Shown: positions 1 through 11,436 of the stretch, piece after piece
Layout: the number at the start of each line of letters is the position of its first letter
Numbering within the stretch: position 1 is the stretch's first letter
From: Craterostigma plantagineum
Lineage: Eukaryota; Streptophyta; Magnoliopsida; Lamiales; Linderniaceae
Assembly (NCBI GenBank): GCA_027422505.1
Contig: JAPQWV010000005.1
Location: 9,367,501 to 9,431,500, forward strand
Length of the DNA stretch: 64,000 bases
Direction: 5' to 3'
The notes under the pieces: generated by a model
Databases searched by the model: none
What the model saw: the letters and a program-made list of their open reading frames with translations, nothing else
What the model was told of the DNA's origin: nothing
Made by a program: the position numbers and the translations under genes

Positions 1-340
1 ATCCAGCTGTGTTTGTATCGTATACTGTTTCTCCACCTTGATCAGCCTGATGTCCTATTTCTTCTCCAGATTGTGGAATTACTGACTCTTCTGAAGAAAT
101 TTCTATTGTAGTATCATAAGGCTGTGGAGTTTCAGCGGCTGAGCTGGATATGATCTCTGTATCTATTGGGGATTCACTATCGTCATCAAGATGAAGATTT
201 TCCATTGTAGGAGGTGTATTGTCATTGTTAGACTCTGCATGATCAATATTTTCTGGTGCAGCAGAAGTTGTTGGAGCAATGTGTGGTAGCTGCTTTGGGA
301 AGATATCTTTAAATAAGAGATCGAGTTCCATGTCACTCAT
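1..340 (-). pseudogene. copia A polyprotein: integrase-RT linker (partial)
   Basis: The reading frame is open on the minus strand from an ATG at 340 to the window edge. It is acidic and rich in Ser, Thr, Pro, Glu and Asp, the usual composition of the hinge between integrase and reverse transcriptase in copia polyproteins. It overlaps the stop of the upstream integrase frame in an ATGA arrangement, so the polyprotein changes frame here. That is most simply a one-base lesion, because copia elements normally encode a single frame. No domain can be assigned to this piece alone. Confidence 0.6.
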
Positions 341-1710
341 CATATTTGTTTTGAGGTTTCGCCCACAGTGGAAGTGCTAGGTTGATCCTTCGTCAATTCT
401 CGTAGAAGTCCTGGTTCTGGACTGATTTGTGCAGAAACAACTCGGTCTACTTCATCAAACGTTACATTAACGCTCTCCATAATAGATCTTTTCTCTTTGA
501 GATATATGCGATAGGCTTTTGATGTTGTTGAATATCCCACCAGTATGCCTTCGAATGCTTTTGGGTCAAGTTTGCCTCTATCTTCACGATCATTTACCAC
601 ATAGCACTTGCACCCAAAGACTTTCAGGAATGAGACGTCTGGCACTCTACGATTTATCAACTCATAGGGTGTCCTATTGAACCTCTTGTGAAGTGAGCCA
701 CGATTTTGAGTGTAACAGGCCGTATTCATTGCTTCGGCCCACAAGAAGTGAGGTAATCCAGAGTGAATGAGGAGTGTACGAGTTGCTTCAACTAAGGTTC
801 TGTTCTTGCGCTCTACTACCCCATTTTGTTGAGGTGTTTTAGCTGCTGCGAACTGTTGGGTGATTCCAAGTGATGCATAAAAGTCACTGAGTTTTCTGTT
901 CTTGAATTCTGTCCCATTATCAGTTCTGATGATTCGTACACTTAGTTGGTGGAGGTTTTGAGCGGTTTTGATAAACTCAATGATTAGGCCTGGAGTTTCA
1001 TCCTTGGTTCTTAGAAATTTAGTCCATGTGTAGCGTGAAAAATCATCCACAATGACTAACACATACTTTCGCCCATTAATGGTCTGAGTGCGCATGGGTC
1101 CACACAAATCCATATGAATGAGTTCGAGAGGTTTGGAAGTTGAGGCTATGTGTTTGGTCCGGTGGGAGGTTTTTATTATCTTTCCCATTTCACACGCTGA
1201 GCAAAGATGTTCTTTGTGATATCTGAACGAGGGAAGCCCTTTTACCAAGTTTTCTGATCGCAGTTTGTTCAGGTCTTTGAAGTTGAGGTGAGAGAGTCGC
1301 TGATGCCAGAGATCGTTCTGATGTAGAGAAGCTCGAGAAATAAGGCATGTCGGTCGGACAGTCTTGAGGTCAATGGAGTAAAGATTCGTCTTCCTGTGTC
1401 CAGTGAGTAGCTCTCTTCCATTGATATCTGTGACACTACATTTGTTGGTCTCGAAGTTCACCTTGAAGCCTTTGTCGCAGAAACGACCTATGCTGAATAG
1501 ATTGTAGCTCAGTCCTTCGACGTAGGATACTCCATTGATGGTTAGCCTGTCATGGATTAGATTACCCGTTCCTAGCATGGATGCAGATTGACCGTTTCCG
1601 AAGTAGACCTTCCCGAGGAATCCTTCAGAGAAGTTGCTCAACAGCTCTTTGTTTCCAGTCATGTGTGAGGAGCAACCTGAATCTAAGTACCACACATGAC
1701 GGACCTGCAA
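340..1710 (-). pseudogene. copia A protease motif, GAG-pre-integrase and integrase
   Basis: A 456-codon frame covering the middle of a copia Pol polyprotein. Near residue 9 is the aspartic protease signature LDSGCSSHMTG. A GAG-pre-integrase zinc region follows (LWHQRLSHLN, then a CSAC pair around residues 170-175). The integrase catalytic core shows HMDLCGPM, VDDFSRYTW, RTDNGTEF and TPQQNGVVERKNR, so the D-D-E residues are present. The C-terminal KVFGCKCYV and VNVTFDEVD stretches are typical of copia integrase. The product would cut the polyprotein and insert element cDNA into the genome. It is separated from the linker frame upstream (stop after 1717) and from the hinge downstream by frame changes, so the copy is probably not functional as a single polyprotein. 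Confidence 0.93.
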
Positions 1711-1716
1711 AAAGAA

Positions 1717-2475
1717 TCAAGTAAGTTTTGGCACCCATTTATAGATGGGTCCCCTTTTGGTAGCAGGTTTAGCAGATTTCTTGTTCGTTGCTAGATTTAA
1801 TTCTTTGCTAGATTGTTGTGTGGCTGGTTTGAGAATCCAAGCGTGTTGATTTCCTATAGGATGCAGTAGAGATTTCGGAATCCAAATTTGTTTTGGACTT
1901 AATTTCTTGCTTGGCTTGGTCTTGAAGATGTTGTGCTTCATTACTTTGGATTTAATAGTATGGTTGGACGGCGTGGGAGATGTGTCCTTAGAGTGAGCGA
2001 TATATGATGGGGAAGTGCTATTGCGGAAATGACTGTCACGAGGATGAGAAAGTACATCATTGTAGACATGACAGAATTTTGATTTAAGGGAATAGAATAA
2101 CGAAACACGTTCTGCGACATTACAGGAAGTCACTTTTGGAAATGCAAATGTTTTTGAAACATGAGAAGAAAGGTTGGAGGCTGGTCTCTTCTTCTTATCA
2201 GGGACTGTTGTCTTCTTAGCTGGGCCAGGTAGAACCTTCTTCGCTTCCTTAGATCTCACGCCTTTGTCTGTGAGCACATGCGATACAAAGTTAGTGTGAG
2301 ATAAAGATATTTTCTTTGTAGTTTGCTTGCATTTACACGTAGAGGATTCTGGAACAGGACGTGAGGTGGAAGGTTTGTAAGCATCAGGAAAGTTTTCAAG
2401 AGTATATATTTTGCTCAGCAAAATAGTTTTCTCTTCTTCGTGAGCTTTCCTTTCCGACTCTAGGGAGGCCGTCAA
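1717..2475 (-). pseudogene. copia A Gag-Pol linker frame
   Basis: A 252-codon frame between the Gag zinc-knuckle ORF and the protease frame. It starts with a short acidic coiled-coil-like segment and is then very basic and Ser/Thr/Lys-rich. It ends in IYKWVPKLT, a motif often seen just before the protease in copia polyproteins with a long Gag-Pol spacer. It has no enzymatic motif. A stop and frame change separate it from both neighbours, so it reads as a decayed part of one polyprotein and not as an independent gene. Confidence 0.6.
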
Positions 2476-2505
2476 GGAACCTATTTTGCGTATAATTTCT
2501 GGAAT

Positions 2506-4506
2506 CTAGATAAATGAAAAAATAGGTTTAGCCTGTTCGTCAGTGCCTTCGGGTCCAAATGGTGACATGTAATCATCAGAGAGTGTAGTCTCTCTAGTTT
2601 TGTAACTATCGTTGAGTTCGTTGTAGATACACATGATTTGAGCCCATTCTTTGTTCTTCCGTTTTTGTTCGTCAGTTTCAGTCACCTCTCTTGAGCTTAC
2701 GAAGGGCATCAATTGTTCAATGCTTAACCCAAAACGTTTGATGCTGTACAAAGATCGTACTTTCTCTGCTTCAGGGTTGGTGGTGGATTCAAATCCTAAA
2801 CCTTCGCGGGGATCATAAAATTCTACATCTTTAGGTTGACTAAGAAAGACGGTTCGTTCAGATTGACCTCTCTTAGTGTTGATGTCCTCTAGCTCTTTGA
2901 CTTTCTTGTATAGACGAACACGTTCGTTTGTGATTAATTCGTATTGAGACAATACGTTTACACGTTCCTCATCGCTGTCTTTCAAGCTTTTACACATATC
3001 GCTAATTTGTTTCTCCTTGCTCTCTACAAGATCTTCTAAAGTCTTTACTTTAGTTTCAGACAAGGTCAAAGATTCATTAAGAATAGCTATCTCTTCCTGT
3101 TGTTTGTTTATCAAGGCATAATTTTTGTCGAAATTGCTTTGGAGTTCTGAGTAATTTTTACGATGCATGGAGAGTTCGGCTATCCTACGTTCAAGGTTAA
3201 TGAAATCGTTTAGGGAAGGAGTGTATACCTCCTGGTCGGATGAAGAGACATCAGTCCTGTCTGATCCGAGGTCTGGCTCATCCTCGTCGGAGTCATCTTC
3301 AATGCTTTTCACCATGAAGGCCATTTCTTCTTCCTCCTCATCAGATGTGTCCTCTAGCCATTCCTCTTCCTCAGCAACCAAGACTATTCCCGCTTCCTTA
3401 CGCTGTGAGAGCTGAAATTTTTTCTTGTAATAATCAGTGTTTTTCTTCTTGGGTCTGTGGCATTCAGAAGCAAAGTGACCCGGCTTGCCACAGTTGAAGC
3501 ATTTCTTCACTGCTTCAGGTTTCTTAGTTTCAGCCTCTTCAGGGGCAACGTACTTCTGTTTCCCCCCCGATGTTCGTTGTTTGTTGAAAGCAGAAGATGA
3601 TTTCTTGGCGCTCATTTTATTGACCGTATCTGAGATCATTGCTAGTTTCTTTCTGATGGATTCGAGTTCGTCCTCAGGTTCTTGATCAGATTTGGCGTTG
3701 TCAGAGGAGTCAGATTGTACGACTTGCTTTCCTTTAGAAGTCCTCAAGCTCCTGTTGTTTGACTTAGAGGTTACCAATGCAATTGGTTCCATGTCGATGT
3801 TTGGTTTTCCTTCGTTCTTGATTTCTTTGGCATACTGCGAGTACTGTGAGAGATTATCGTGCAGGGAGTGAATATCCATAGCGTCCAGATCTTTGTTCTG
3901 TTGCTTAACCAGAACTGCAATCCGTCCCCACTCAGGTTGAAGTGTGGAAAGGAACTTGATGTTGTGTTCGAGATTGGATCGCTGGATGTTGATCTTTCTC
4001 ATCTCGTTGATGATGGTCAAGAAGCGAAGGTAAACATCTCGAAGTTCTTCCCCCTCCTTAGCTTTGAAGGAGTCATAGGCAGTAAGAATGCTGGATTTCT
4101 TAGATAAATTACTAACTTCAGTTCCAACCATCATCTTGCAAACTTCATCCCAAATTTCCTTTGCAGTGACCATTGCGTCGACTTGCTTGTAGACATCGTT
4201 TGGTAGAGCCTGAAGTACATAGTGTCGGGCAAGCTTGTCCGCTCTGGCACGTGCCTTCTCAGCATCGGTGTATCGACTAGGATCCTTAGGAGTTCTCCTC
4301 TCTGGAATAGGAGGAACAGCATCGGGTTGAGCAGGGATGATGGTCCAGACTTGAGCAGGTCCTTCAAATATGGAGGAGAGCATGTCGTTTGCGAGGTCTA
4401 CATCTTTGATTTCTATGAAATTGATAAATCGTTGCTTCCATATGCCGTACTCTCCCCATCTCAGTAGTGGTGCACGGTTGTCAGATCCAATAGCAAGACC
4501 GTCCAT
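2506..4506 (-). CDS. gag: copia A Gag with zinc knuckle and coiled coil
   Basis: A 666-codon frame. The N-terminal half looks like the UBN2/copia Gag domain: a WGEYGIWKQRF segment near residue 17, helical central blocks, and LQPEWGRIAVLVKQQNKDL near residue 190. Around residue 337 is the CCHC knuckle CFNCGKPGHFASEC, which binds element RNA. An acidic run and a long coiled coil (roughly residues 430-560) follow. Gag would form the virus-like particle in the cytoplasm. The ATG at 4506 is the first start after the leader and precedes the conserved domain. The frame ends at 2506, before protease, so either Gag is separate or a later stop has cut the polyprotein; the decayed downstream frames favour a stop. 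It is the best preserved ORF of this element. Confidence 0.88.
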   Translation of the reverse strand: MDGLAIGSDNRAPLLRWGEYGIWKQRFINFIEIKDVDLANDMLSSIFEGPAQVWTIIPAQPDAVPPIPERRTPKDPSRYTDAEKARARADKLARHYVLQALPNDVYKQVDAMVTAKEIWDEVCKMMVGTEVSNLSKKSSILTAYDSFKAKEGEELRDVYLRFLTIINEMRKINIQRSNLEHNIKFLSTLQPEWGRIAVLVKQQNKDLDAMDIHSLHDNLSQYSQYAKEIKNEGKPNIDMEPIALVTSKSNNRSLRTSKGKQVVQSDSSDNAKSDQEPEDELESIRKKLAMISDTVNKMSAKKSSSAFNKQRTSGGKQKYVAPEEAETKKPEAVKKCFNCGKPGHFASECHRPKKKNTDYYKKKFQLSQRKEAGIVLVAEEEEWLEDTSDEEEEEMAFMVKSIEDDSDEDEPDLGSDRTDVSSSDQEVYTPSLNDFINLERRIAELSMHRKNYSELQSNFDKNYALINKQQEEIAILNESLTLSETKVKTLEDLVESKEKQISDMCKSLKDSDEERVNVLSQYELITNERVRLYKKVKELEDINTKRGQSERTVFLSQPKDVEFYDPREGLGFESTTNPEAEKVRSLYSIKRFGLSIEQLMPFVSSREVTETDEQKRKNKEWAQIMCIYNELNDSYKTRETTLSDDYMSPFGPEGTDEQAKPIFSFI

Positions 4507-4779
4507 GTTTATGTTTGGTAATGATCGTTAACGCGGGATATCTCTGCGAAATGAAATACTTTAGTTTTGAAAGAAAGAGTCAAGTTTGAGTAATTTCTAA
4601 TGTTGAGTATGTAAATTCACTAGGTGAATTCTGTCGAAATATAAGAGTTTGATGAATTTAGTGTACTGCTTGAACGATTCGTGTTAAGTGAATAGGTACG
4701 TGGTCGATTCAAATATGATATGAAAAATAAGCTCAACGATTGGTCCAAATGTGTTGAGAATCGAGCAATCAAAATTGAG

Positions 4780-5340
4780 TTTAGATTTCAAGATTCGGGC
4801 GAAAGTGTGAAAGTATGAAAGTGTGAAATTGAGTTTAGATTTCAAGATTTCAAGATTCGGGCGAAAGTGGTCAATTCAAGATTTCAAGATTCGGGCGAAA
4901 GTGTGCAGGATGACATTCAATGGAATTTGCTGAAAATGTGAGTTTCGATCGAATCTGTGAAATTAGGCACTGTAGCGTTTCGGGCGAAATTGAGTTTTGC
5001 TGAGAATTGTATCGATCGAAACTGAAAGCTAACGACTTTCGGGCGGAACAATTGGACTTTCGCCGAGAAATCTTTCGAGCGAAACTGTGAATAATGCAAA
5101 GAATTGATCTAAATTCAAATCGATTGAGTTTCGGGCGAAACGTGTGAGACTTTCGCCGAGAAAACTATCGAGAGAAACTGTGAAAATGCGAAAAATTGAC
5201 CTAAATTCAAATTGATTGACTTTCGGGCGAAACGTGTGAAACTTTCGCCGAGAAAACTATCGGGCGAAACTATGAAATTTGCGAAGAAATTCCCGAAATC
5301 CAAATCGATCGAAACTACTCACAGTGAGTTTCGATCGAAA
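4780..5340 (-). repeat. Leader repeats of copia A (92-bp units, TTTCGnnCGAAA motifs)
   Basis: The untranslated leader between PBS and Gag (4507-5620) holds imperfect tandem units. TTTCGGGCG recurs at 5037, 5129 and 5221 (period 92), and a related shorter unit begins at 4978. At 4790-4905 a shorter block with GATTTCAAGATTCGGGCGAA recurs. Most units carry near-palindromic TTTCGGGCGAAA or TTTCGATCGAAA motifs. I see no ORF of interest in the leader. Confidence 0.8.
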
Positions 5341-5620
5341 CCTTCAAACTCAATGGTACCCAGTTCAGTGAAAAACAGATTTTCTGTCTCGTTTCTGCTT
5401 AAATCCGACTCAAACTTGACTGGAATCGACGTGAAAGAACCTAGATGTACTCAATATAAGTTTTCTAATGTCCTAGGAGTGAAGAATCACTGAAAAAACG
5501 ATTTAAAAACATCCAAAAACAGTGAAAAATAGAGAATGAGTTTTCAAGCAAAAATCTTCGTCAAATCACGTCGAAATCGAGCAAAACTGGATTCAAATGA
5601 AAGATATTGATCCGCGTTAG

Positions 5621-5632
5621 GCTCTGATACCA
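5621..5632 (-). promoter_or_regulatory. Primer binding site of copia A (initiator tRNA-Met type)
   Basis: Minus strand reads TGGTATCAGAGC two bases inside the LTR end, the standard complement of the 3' end of plant initiator tRNA-Met used to prime minus-strand DNA synthesis. Confidence 0.95.
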
Positions 5633-5634
5633 CT

Positions 5635-5950
5635 TGTTGGCCCTTTTATTACCAAACAAGGATCAAAAGATTGATTTGAATGTATAAAATGTGAAGAACA
5701 CCTTGAGTATGTTTGTTAGTGTGTGTTTTCTTAATCTAACGTACAAGGTGGCTTACCTTTCAATACTTTTGATAAAACCCTAATTAGGGTAAATGGGGCT
5801 TTATATACCACAATAGTTTGGTATATTAAAGCCCAATACAATACTATGACATAATATCATAAGTCACCCCAAACTACTAACAACCCACTAAATAACACAT
5901 ATTAACCCAAGATTACATAAATCAAAGGATGCTACAAAATATTCCTAACA
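5635..5950 (-). repeat. 5' LTR of copia A (316 bp)
   Basis: Boundaries are set by the inverted termini (minus strand begins TGTTAGGAATA and ends GGGCCAACA), by the PBS immediately inside, and by the abrupt switch to opposite-strand copia RT sequence at 5951. The partner LTR is outside the window. Confidence 0.92.
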
Positions 5951-6854
5951 AGAATTTTCAAATCACGTCTTTAAATTAAACAAAGCTTTATATGGTTTAA
6001 AACAAGCCCCTAGGGCATGGTATGAAAGACTGAGTAGGTTTTGCTAAACATGGGCTTTACAACAGGAACAATAGATAACACTCTGTTTATAAAGTGCGAA
6101 GGGAATCACATACTACTTGTGCAGATATACGTCGATGATATCATATTTGGTAGCACTGACATCACTCTTTGCGAGATTTTTTCTAAGTCTATGACAGGAA
6201 TTTGAGATGAGCCTAATGGGAGAACTCACGTACTTCCTTGAATTGCAAATCAAGCAATTGGATACGGGAACATTCATATCTCAAACAAAGTACACGAAGG
6301 AACTACTTGAAAAATTCGGAATGGCTGATTCCAAGGTACTTCCCACTCCTATGCACCAGACCGCTAAAATTGACAGTGATGAACAAGGTACGCCTTTTGA
6401 CCAAACTAAGTATAGAGGTATGATCGGAAGTTTGCTATACCTTACGGCAAGCAGACCCGATATTATGTTTGCTATTGGTCTATGTTCTAGATATCAATCG
6501 AGTCCTAGGGAATCTCACTTGGCAGCAGTCAAGCGGATACTTAGATATTTGAAGGGAACAATCAACCATGGTATGTGGTATCCAAATTCCAAGGAATTCC
6601 CATTAATGGGATACTCGGATGCGGATTACGCCGGTTCTAGGGAAGATAGGAAGAGAGCTAGTGGTACTTGCCAAATACTAGGGAATTCCCTTGTAACTTG
6701 GTCCAGTCGGAAACAAAATGCCGTGGCCCTATCCACAACCGAAGCCGAATATATGGCCTTAGGAAGTTGTTCTCAGCAAATCCTTTGGATGAAACAGACC
6801 TTAAGTGATTACGGTTTAAGGTACGACTAAATTCCTATTTTCTGTGATAGTACT
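5951..6854 (+). pseudogene. copia C reverse transcriptase / RNase H (broken)
   Basis: Plus-strand homologue of the RT and RNase H of element B. It begins within the [17 protein letters not shown] block because element A interrupts it. YVDDIIFGST (RT catalytic motif) is near 6130. A 207-codon open frame at 6207-6830 carries the RT thumb/connection and RNase H motifs SDADYAG and STTEAEYMAL. Compared with B there is a one-base loss near 6040, a two-base loss near 6193, and a nonsense change giving the stop at 6830. The coding sequence resumes at 16795 beyond the inserted element B. It therefore cannot make an enzyme. Confidence 0.93.
6850..6854. repeat. Left target-site duplication of element B (GTACT)
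   Basis: GTACT immediately left of B's terminal TGAAGTG; the same five bases follow B at 16790-16794. Confidence 0.93.
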
Positions 6855-8677
6855 TGAAGTGTAAAATATGCCTAAGAGGGGGGGTGAATTAGGCTATAAA
6901 AAAAATTGGCTTGTTCTTCTTTGAAAAATACTTTTCTTTAAGAAGATATTGCAGAGTGTGTTATTTCCCTGAAATCAGTATGAGTATTGATGTTATCTCC
7001 CTAGCTCTGTTTCAAAATATCACGTTAGTTTCAGAAATGGTTGCTACGATATCACCTAGATATTAGCGCGTGTTCCGGGTTTGTCTCACAGTAAAGTAAA
7101 TAGCAGAAAGTAAAGTGAGACGAGATTTTTATACAGGTTATATCCCCAACTGGGGTTTAATCCTGTCCTTGAGGTGTTATCTCCCCAAGAGTTCCAATCA
7201 ATCACTAGGTATTACCGGTTATGGTTACAAAATGATTGACCCTTACACAAACGAAGCGCTTTGGAAACTAGACCTCCACCTAGGCTATCGCACGCAAAGT
7301 TTCGATCCACGTCGTTAACCCAGGAAACCTATTCCCCGACTGGATACAGCTTGCTACCGAAGGGCCACCGAATCCACCAAATTCGTCCCTCCACGTGCGA
7401 AAGACTCCAACCGCGCTGCTTTGTGCGTTCAACGTGCCCGCAGACACAACACGTCCGAAGACAAGGGTTTTAGGGTAGGGTGATACTAAAGATCGCTCAA
7501 AGGGTACAGATTCGCAAATTAAGCTCAACCACAAACTACGAATGAATCGCAAATTTCGCTCAAGAACTCTAAGGGATTCGTTTGCTTGTGTGTTCGTTGT
7601 GTGTACCCTTCAAAGTGAAGTGTTCTCTTCTATATAGTCCAATAATCGCTTCTACACTTCACAAGGAAAGTTAAGCACAGAGTATGCAAGATAAAGCTCA
7701 ATAATCACGTGCATTAACTCAACCAATCATGCCAAGAATAAACCAATTAAGCTCAACGGTCATGCATGATCACTTACCATAAATACCACATATCAACATT
7801 CATTCCACAGTAATCTCATCTATTCGTCAGCATATTCCATATATATTCCACTCAGCATATTATCAACGGTAAGCTCAATCAACTGATTTCTTTCCCAAAA
7901 TATGATAGCCAATTCGCACAGAGAAAGATTTGATCTACTGAGTATAATGCAAAGCATACTTTCCATGTATGGTGATCTCATCCGATTTCAGCACATTCCA
8001 TAAATAGACTCAATCAGCATCTTATCACATATAAGCCCAATCAATTAATCACTTTCCAAAATATAAATCATAAGTCGCATAAGGAAAGATAGATCATGAT
8101 TCACTGATTTAAGAGTTAAACAAGATATCACTCAAACGGATATATATCATTGATATTCTTTCCTAAAATAAATCAATCACAGCATTCAATCAGAATATTT
8201 TTTCATATATAGCATAGTCATTTATATCCGGGTGATCACATTGATATTCTTGCCTAAAATAAATCAATCACGTGTACAGCTCACACATCACTTTACAGAA
8301 TATATTTTCCATATATAGCACAGTCATTCATATCCGGATGATCACAGTGATATTCTTTCTAAAAATAACTCAATCACGTGTACAGCTCACATATCACTTA
8401 GCAGAATATATTTTCCATATATAGCACACAGTGAGATTCCATTCATGCGAAAACGTTCATAACCAGGTGATCACATAAATATTCCAGTTAAGCACAAGAT
8501 CACACATATTCGATTTTCTTAACAGTTTAATCACATTTAAGCGCTTAATCGAACATTTTCACATACTTAAACATCACACATCATGCATATCGAGTTTCCT
8601 AATTTGTACCCCCCAATTTACATAATTACTTGGAATAATCAAAACTCTCATAGTCATTTGGACCAAAAAGGTCTACA
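6855..8677 (-). repeat. 3' LTR of element B (1823 bp)
   Basis: Near-identical to 14969-16789; minus-strand termini TGTAGACC...CACTTCA. It has only small ORFs, which are repeated in the other LTR and are not genes. The interior is rich in short AT-rich repeats (ATATCACT, CATATATAGCA). Confidence 0.95.
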
Positions 8678-8691
8678 ATCTCCCCCTTTTT
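8678..8691 (-). other. Polypurine tract of element B
   Basis: Minus strand AAAAAGGGGGAGAT immediately before the 3' LTR. It is the plus-strand primer in reverse transcription and is identical to the tract at 19441-19455 in element C. Confidence 0.9.
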
Positions 8692-9370
8692 GATGATGAC
8701 AAGTAATTAATGCCTATCATAAGCATATGAGTACACTCGATATGAAACCATTTAAGCACGTAGCATGTTTAAGTATCACAGCATGCGACATATGATCAGA
8801 GCAAAGAATTTTATCAGATTTCGAAGCATGCTCCCCCTGTCTAATTGCTAGTATTCCCATGTAAAGCACAACAGCAAAAATATATAGCAATTACCAGGTC
8901 ATATCATACGAAATGTCACAAGTCACCATGGAATGTCACAAATTTTCAGACCATATCATATGGAATGTCACAAGTTACCATGGAATGTCGCAAATTATCA
9001 CACCATATCAGTTTGCTCCCCCTGCCTATGTGCGGAATTCCTTAATCCTTAACAAATCACAAACTCAAGCACAGAGGATTAAGACGTAAGCATATAAAAG
9101 CAAGCCAATAGTATTAATCGTATTCCAAGATGTCTAAGAGTCAAAAAAGTGAACGACCCGACACCAAACCAAAACACCCAAAACATGGCATTAATTTCTC
9201 AAAATTCTCCCCCCTTCAGCATCAAAAAGGAGGGATCCATAACACCACTACCTTACCAAAAACGTGCAACTTACCACAACCTACTAGCCCAAAAACCAGC
9301 AAACTAAAAGAACTTAGTACTAAGCACAACTAGGCATACTAGGGCTAGGAGATCACTGGGGATCGAAGTT
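8692..9370 (-). other. 3' untranslated region of element B
   Basis: Noncoding stretch between the env-like remnant and the PPT. It is similar to 18936-19440 of element C but contains extra duplicated ATGGAATGTCACAA-type segments near 8915-9000. No gene seen. Confidence 0.75.
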
Positions 9371-9654
9371 CTAAGGGCTGGAATCACTATCAGATGAGGC
9401 AGACGAGAATTCGGTGATATTCAGAGCCGTGGATATCTCCTTCATAAACTTTTTTAACCCTTTTAAAGTGCCGTGAGATCTCATCGAACTTCTTCCTGTT
9501 ATCATCCTTGATGCCTTTGATACTCCGCCTCAAATCAGCTATGGTTCCCTGCTCGTCGTCGCTCTCTTGCTTTCGGAGAGATTGGGGATTTGATCAAAGC
9601 AGCCTTTTGCTTCTTGTCGGAGACACATCCAGCGCCTTTAGTTTTCGTCACGAT
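9371..9654 (-). pseudogene. env-like ORF remnant of element B, internally deleted
   Basis: Minus-strand homologue of the env-like frame of element C. The start region (KTKGAG, 9654 leftward) aligns with C from 17514, but the ATG is replaced. After about 28 codons (SPKA) the sequence jumps at about 9567 to the C-terminal part, equivalent to C from about 18740, which encodes the final coiled coil and acidic serine-rich tail. About 1.14 kb, including the whole central domain, is missing. Compared with C, this copy cannot provide the protein. Confidence 0.8.
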
Positions 9655-10141
9655 TGAGATCGAAGAATTGAGGAGCGAAATAATGAAGTGAAAGACATAG
9701 GGTTTGAATAGATTCAAGAAAGAAGAGAGTGGGTGGTTACATAAAGGTCGAAAGCTTATTGGATGAGAATGGAAAGAAACTATGGAGGGATGTAATATCA
9801 ACTAGACGTGAGGCAGATAAGGAAAAGATTTCAAAGTTTGAAATTTCAAAGATCATGGCTAGATAAGGAAAATGCCCATTAGATGGAATTAAAAGAAGAT
9901 CAGAGGATATCTCGCGGGAATTAAGGAAGGAAATAAGTAAAGATCAGAGTTCAAAGGAAATATTGGCTGTAAATAGATTTTGACATAAATGTCGAAGAAA
10001 AGTCTAAAAATCTCTTCATGAATGGAAAGGATTTGAAAAGATAATGAAGATATTCTTAATAGAAGCAAGGAATAAAATCGCAGAGATCCTAAAGGATAAG
10101 ATCAAGGAAATACTAAAAGCTAACATATCTAGTCACCTTTC
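9655..10141 (-). other. Spacer between pol and env-like remnant of element B
   Basis: Noncoding, AT-rich; homologous to 17011-17513 in element C. A minus-strand frame through 9655-9801 is only the upstream extension of the env-like remnant. No gene seen. Confidence 0.7.
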
Positions 10142-11436
10142 CTATTTGAGCTCAATAATTCCTAATCGGTCACGGATATCACAGAATCTACTCTCAATAA
10201 GGGGTTTCGTGAAGATATCAGCCAACTGATCATTAGTTCCTACGAAGTTCACGCTGATATTCCCTTTCTGAACATGATCTCGAATAAAATGATGTTACAC
10301 CTCTATATGCTTAGTTCGAGAGTGGTGTACGGGATTCTTAGTGATACTAACGGCACTAGTACTATCACAAAAAATAGGAATTTGGTCGTACCTTAAACCG
10401 TAATCACTCAAGGTCTGTTTCATCCAAAGGATTTGCTGAGTACAACTTCCTAAGGCCATATATTCGGCTTCGGTTGTGGATAGGGCCATGGCATTTTGTT
10501 TCCGACTGGACCAAGTTACAAGGGAATTCCCTAGTATTTGGCAAGTACCACTAGTGCTCTTCCTATCTTCCCTAGAACCGGCGTAATCCGCATCCGAGTA
10601 TCCCATTAATGGGAATTCCTTGGAATTTGGATACCACATACCATGATTGATTGTTCCCTTCAAATATATCTAAGTATCCGCTTGACTGCTGCCAAGTGAG
10701 ATTCCCTAGGACTCGATTGATATCTAGAACATAGACCAGTAGCAAACATAATATCGGTCTGCTTGCCGTAAGGTATAGCAAACTTCCGATCATACCTCTA
10801 TACTTAGTTTGGTCAAAAGGCGTACCTTGTTCATCACTGTCAATTTTAGCGGTCTGGTGCATAGGAGTGGGAAGTACCTTGGAATCAGCCATTCCGAATT
10901 TTTCAAGTAGTTCCTTCGTGTACTTTGTTTGAGATATGAATGTTCCCGTATCCAATTGCTTGATTTGCAATCCAAGGAAGTACGTGAGTTCTCCCATTAG
11001 GCTCATCTCAAATTCCTGTTGCATAGACTTAGAAAAATTCTCGCAAAGAGTGATGTCAGTGCTACCAAATATGATATCATCAACGTATATCTGCACAAGT
11101 AGTATGTGATTCCCTTCGCACTTTATAAACAGAGTGTTATCTATTGTTCCTGTTGTAAAGCCCATGTTTAGCAAAAACCTACTCAGTCTTTCATACCATG
11201 CCCTAGGGGCTTGTTTTAAACCATATAAAGCTTTGTTTAATTTAAAGACGTGATTTGAAAATTCTTCTTTTTCAAAACCGGGAGGTTGCTCGACATAAAC
11301 TTCCTCATTTATAAAACCATTTAAAAATGCACTTTTCACGTCCATTTGAAAAAGCTTGAATCTTTTAAAAGATGCATATGCAAGTAAAATACGTATAGAC
11401 TCGAGTCTAGCTACGGGTGCAAAGGTTTTTGAAAAT
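10142..11436 (-). pseudogene. copia B reverse transcriptase / RNase H
   Basis: Begins near FAPVARLESIRILLAYA, then [27 protein letters not shown] and the catalytic QIYVDDIIFGST (about residue 90 of the 11345-10572 frame). It continues with RT connection and RNase H motifs SDADYAG, STTEAEYMAL and FTKPLIESRF, ending at a stop at 10142. Lesions: a one-base loss near 10755 that breaks RT from RNase H, a nonsense codon at 10295, and a deletion with frameshift just upstream (around 11437) that removes the conserved segment between integrase and RT. RT/RNase H would copy element RNA in the particle; this copy is dead. The Lys/Gly-rich IKCEGNHILLVQ context matches Sirevirus RT. Confidence 0.94.

Larger units (their letters stand above)
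1..5950 (-). mobile_element. Ty1/copia LTR retrotransposon A (right-hand part)
   Basis: Minus-strand copia element. Reading leftward it shows a 5' LTR (5635-5950), a tRNA-Met type PBS (5621-5632), a long untranslated leader, Gag (2506-4506), a linker, the protease motif and integrase, and the start of the integrase-RT linker at the window edge. RT/RNase H and the 3' LTR lie outside the window. The DNA right of the LTR (from 5951) is the RT of another copia element (C) in the opposite orientation, so A inserted into C. The first five flanking bases, AGAAT, are the expected right half of the target duplication. The same stretch is uninterrupted in the related copy B (around 11260-11270, minus), which supports the boundary. 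Confidence 0.93.

Noticed and set aside
3167..3415. Plus-strand ORFs opposite copia A Gag (Ser-rich, 82 codons, and neighbours to 4467)
   Set aside because: They are the complement of the Gag frame, with codon shadows of acidic and Lys-rich stretches; no independent motif.
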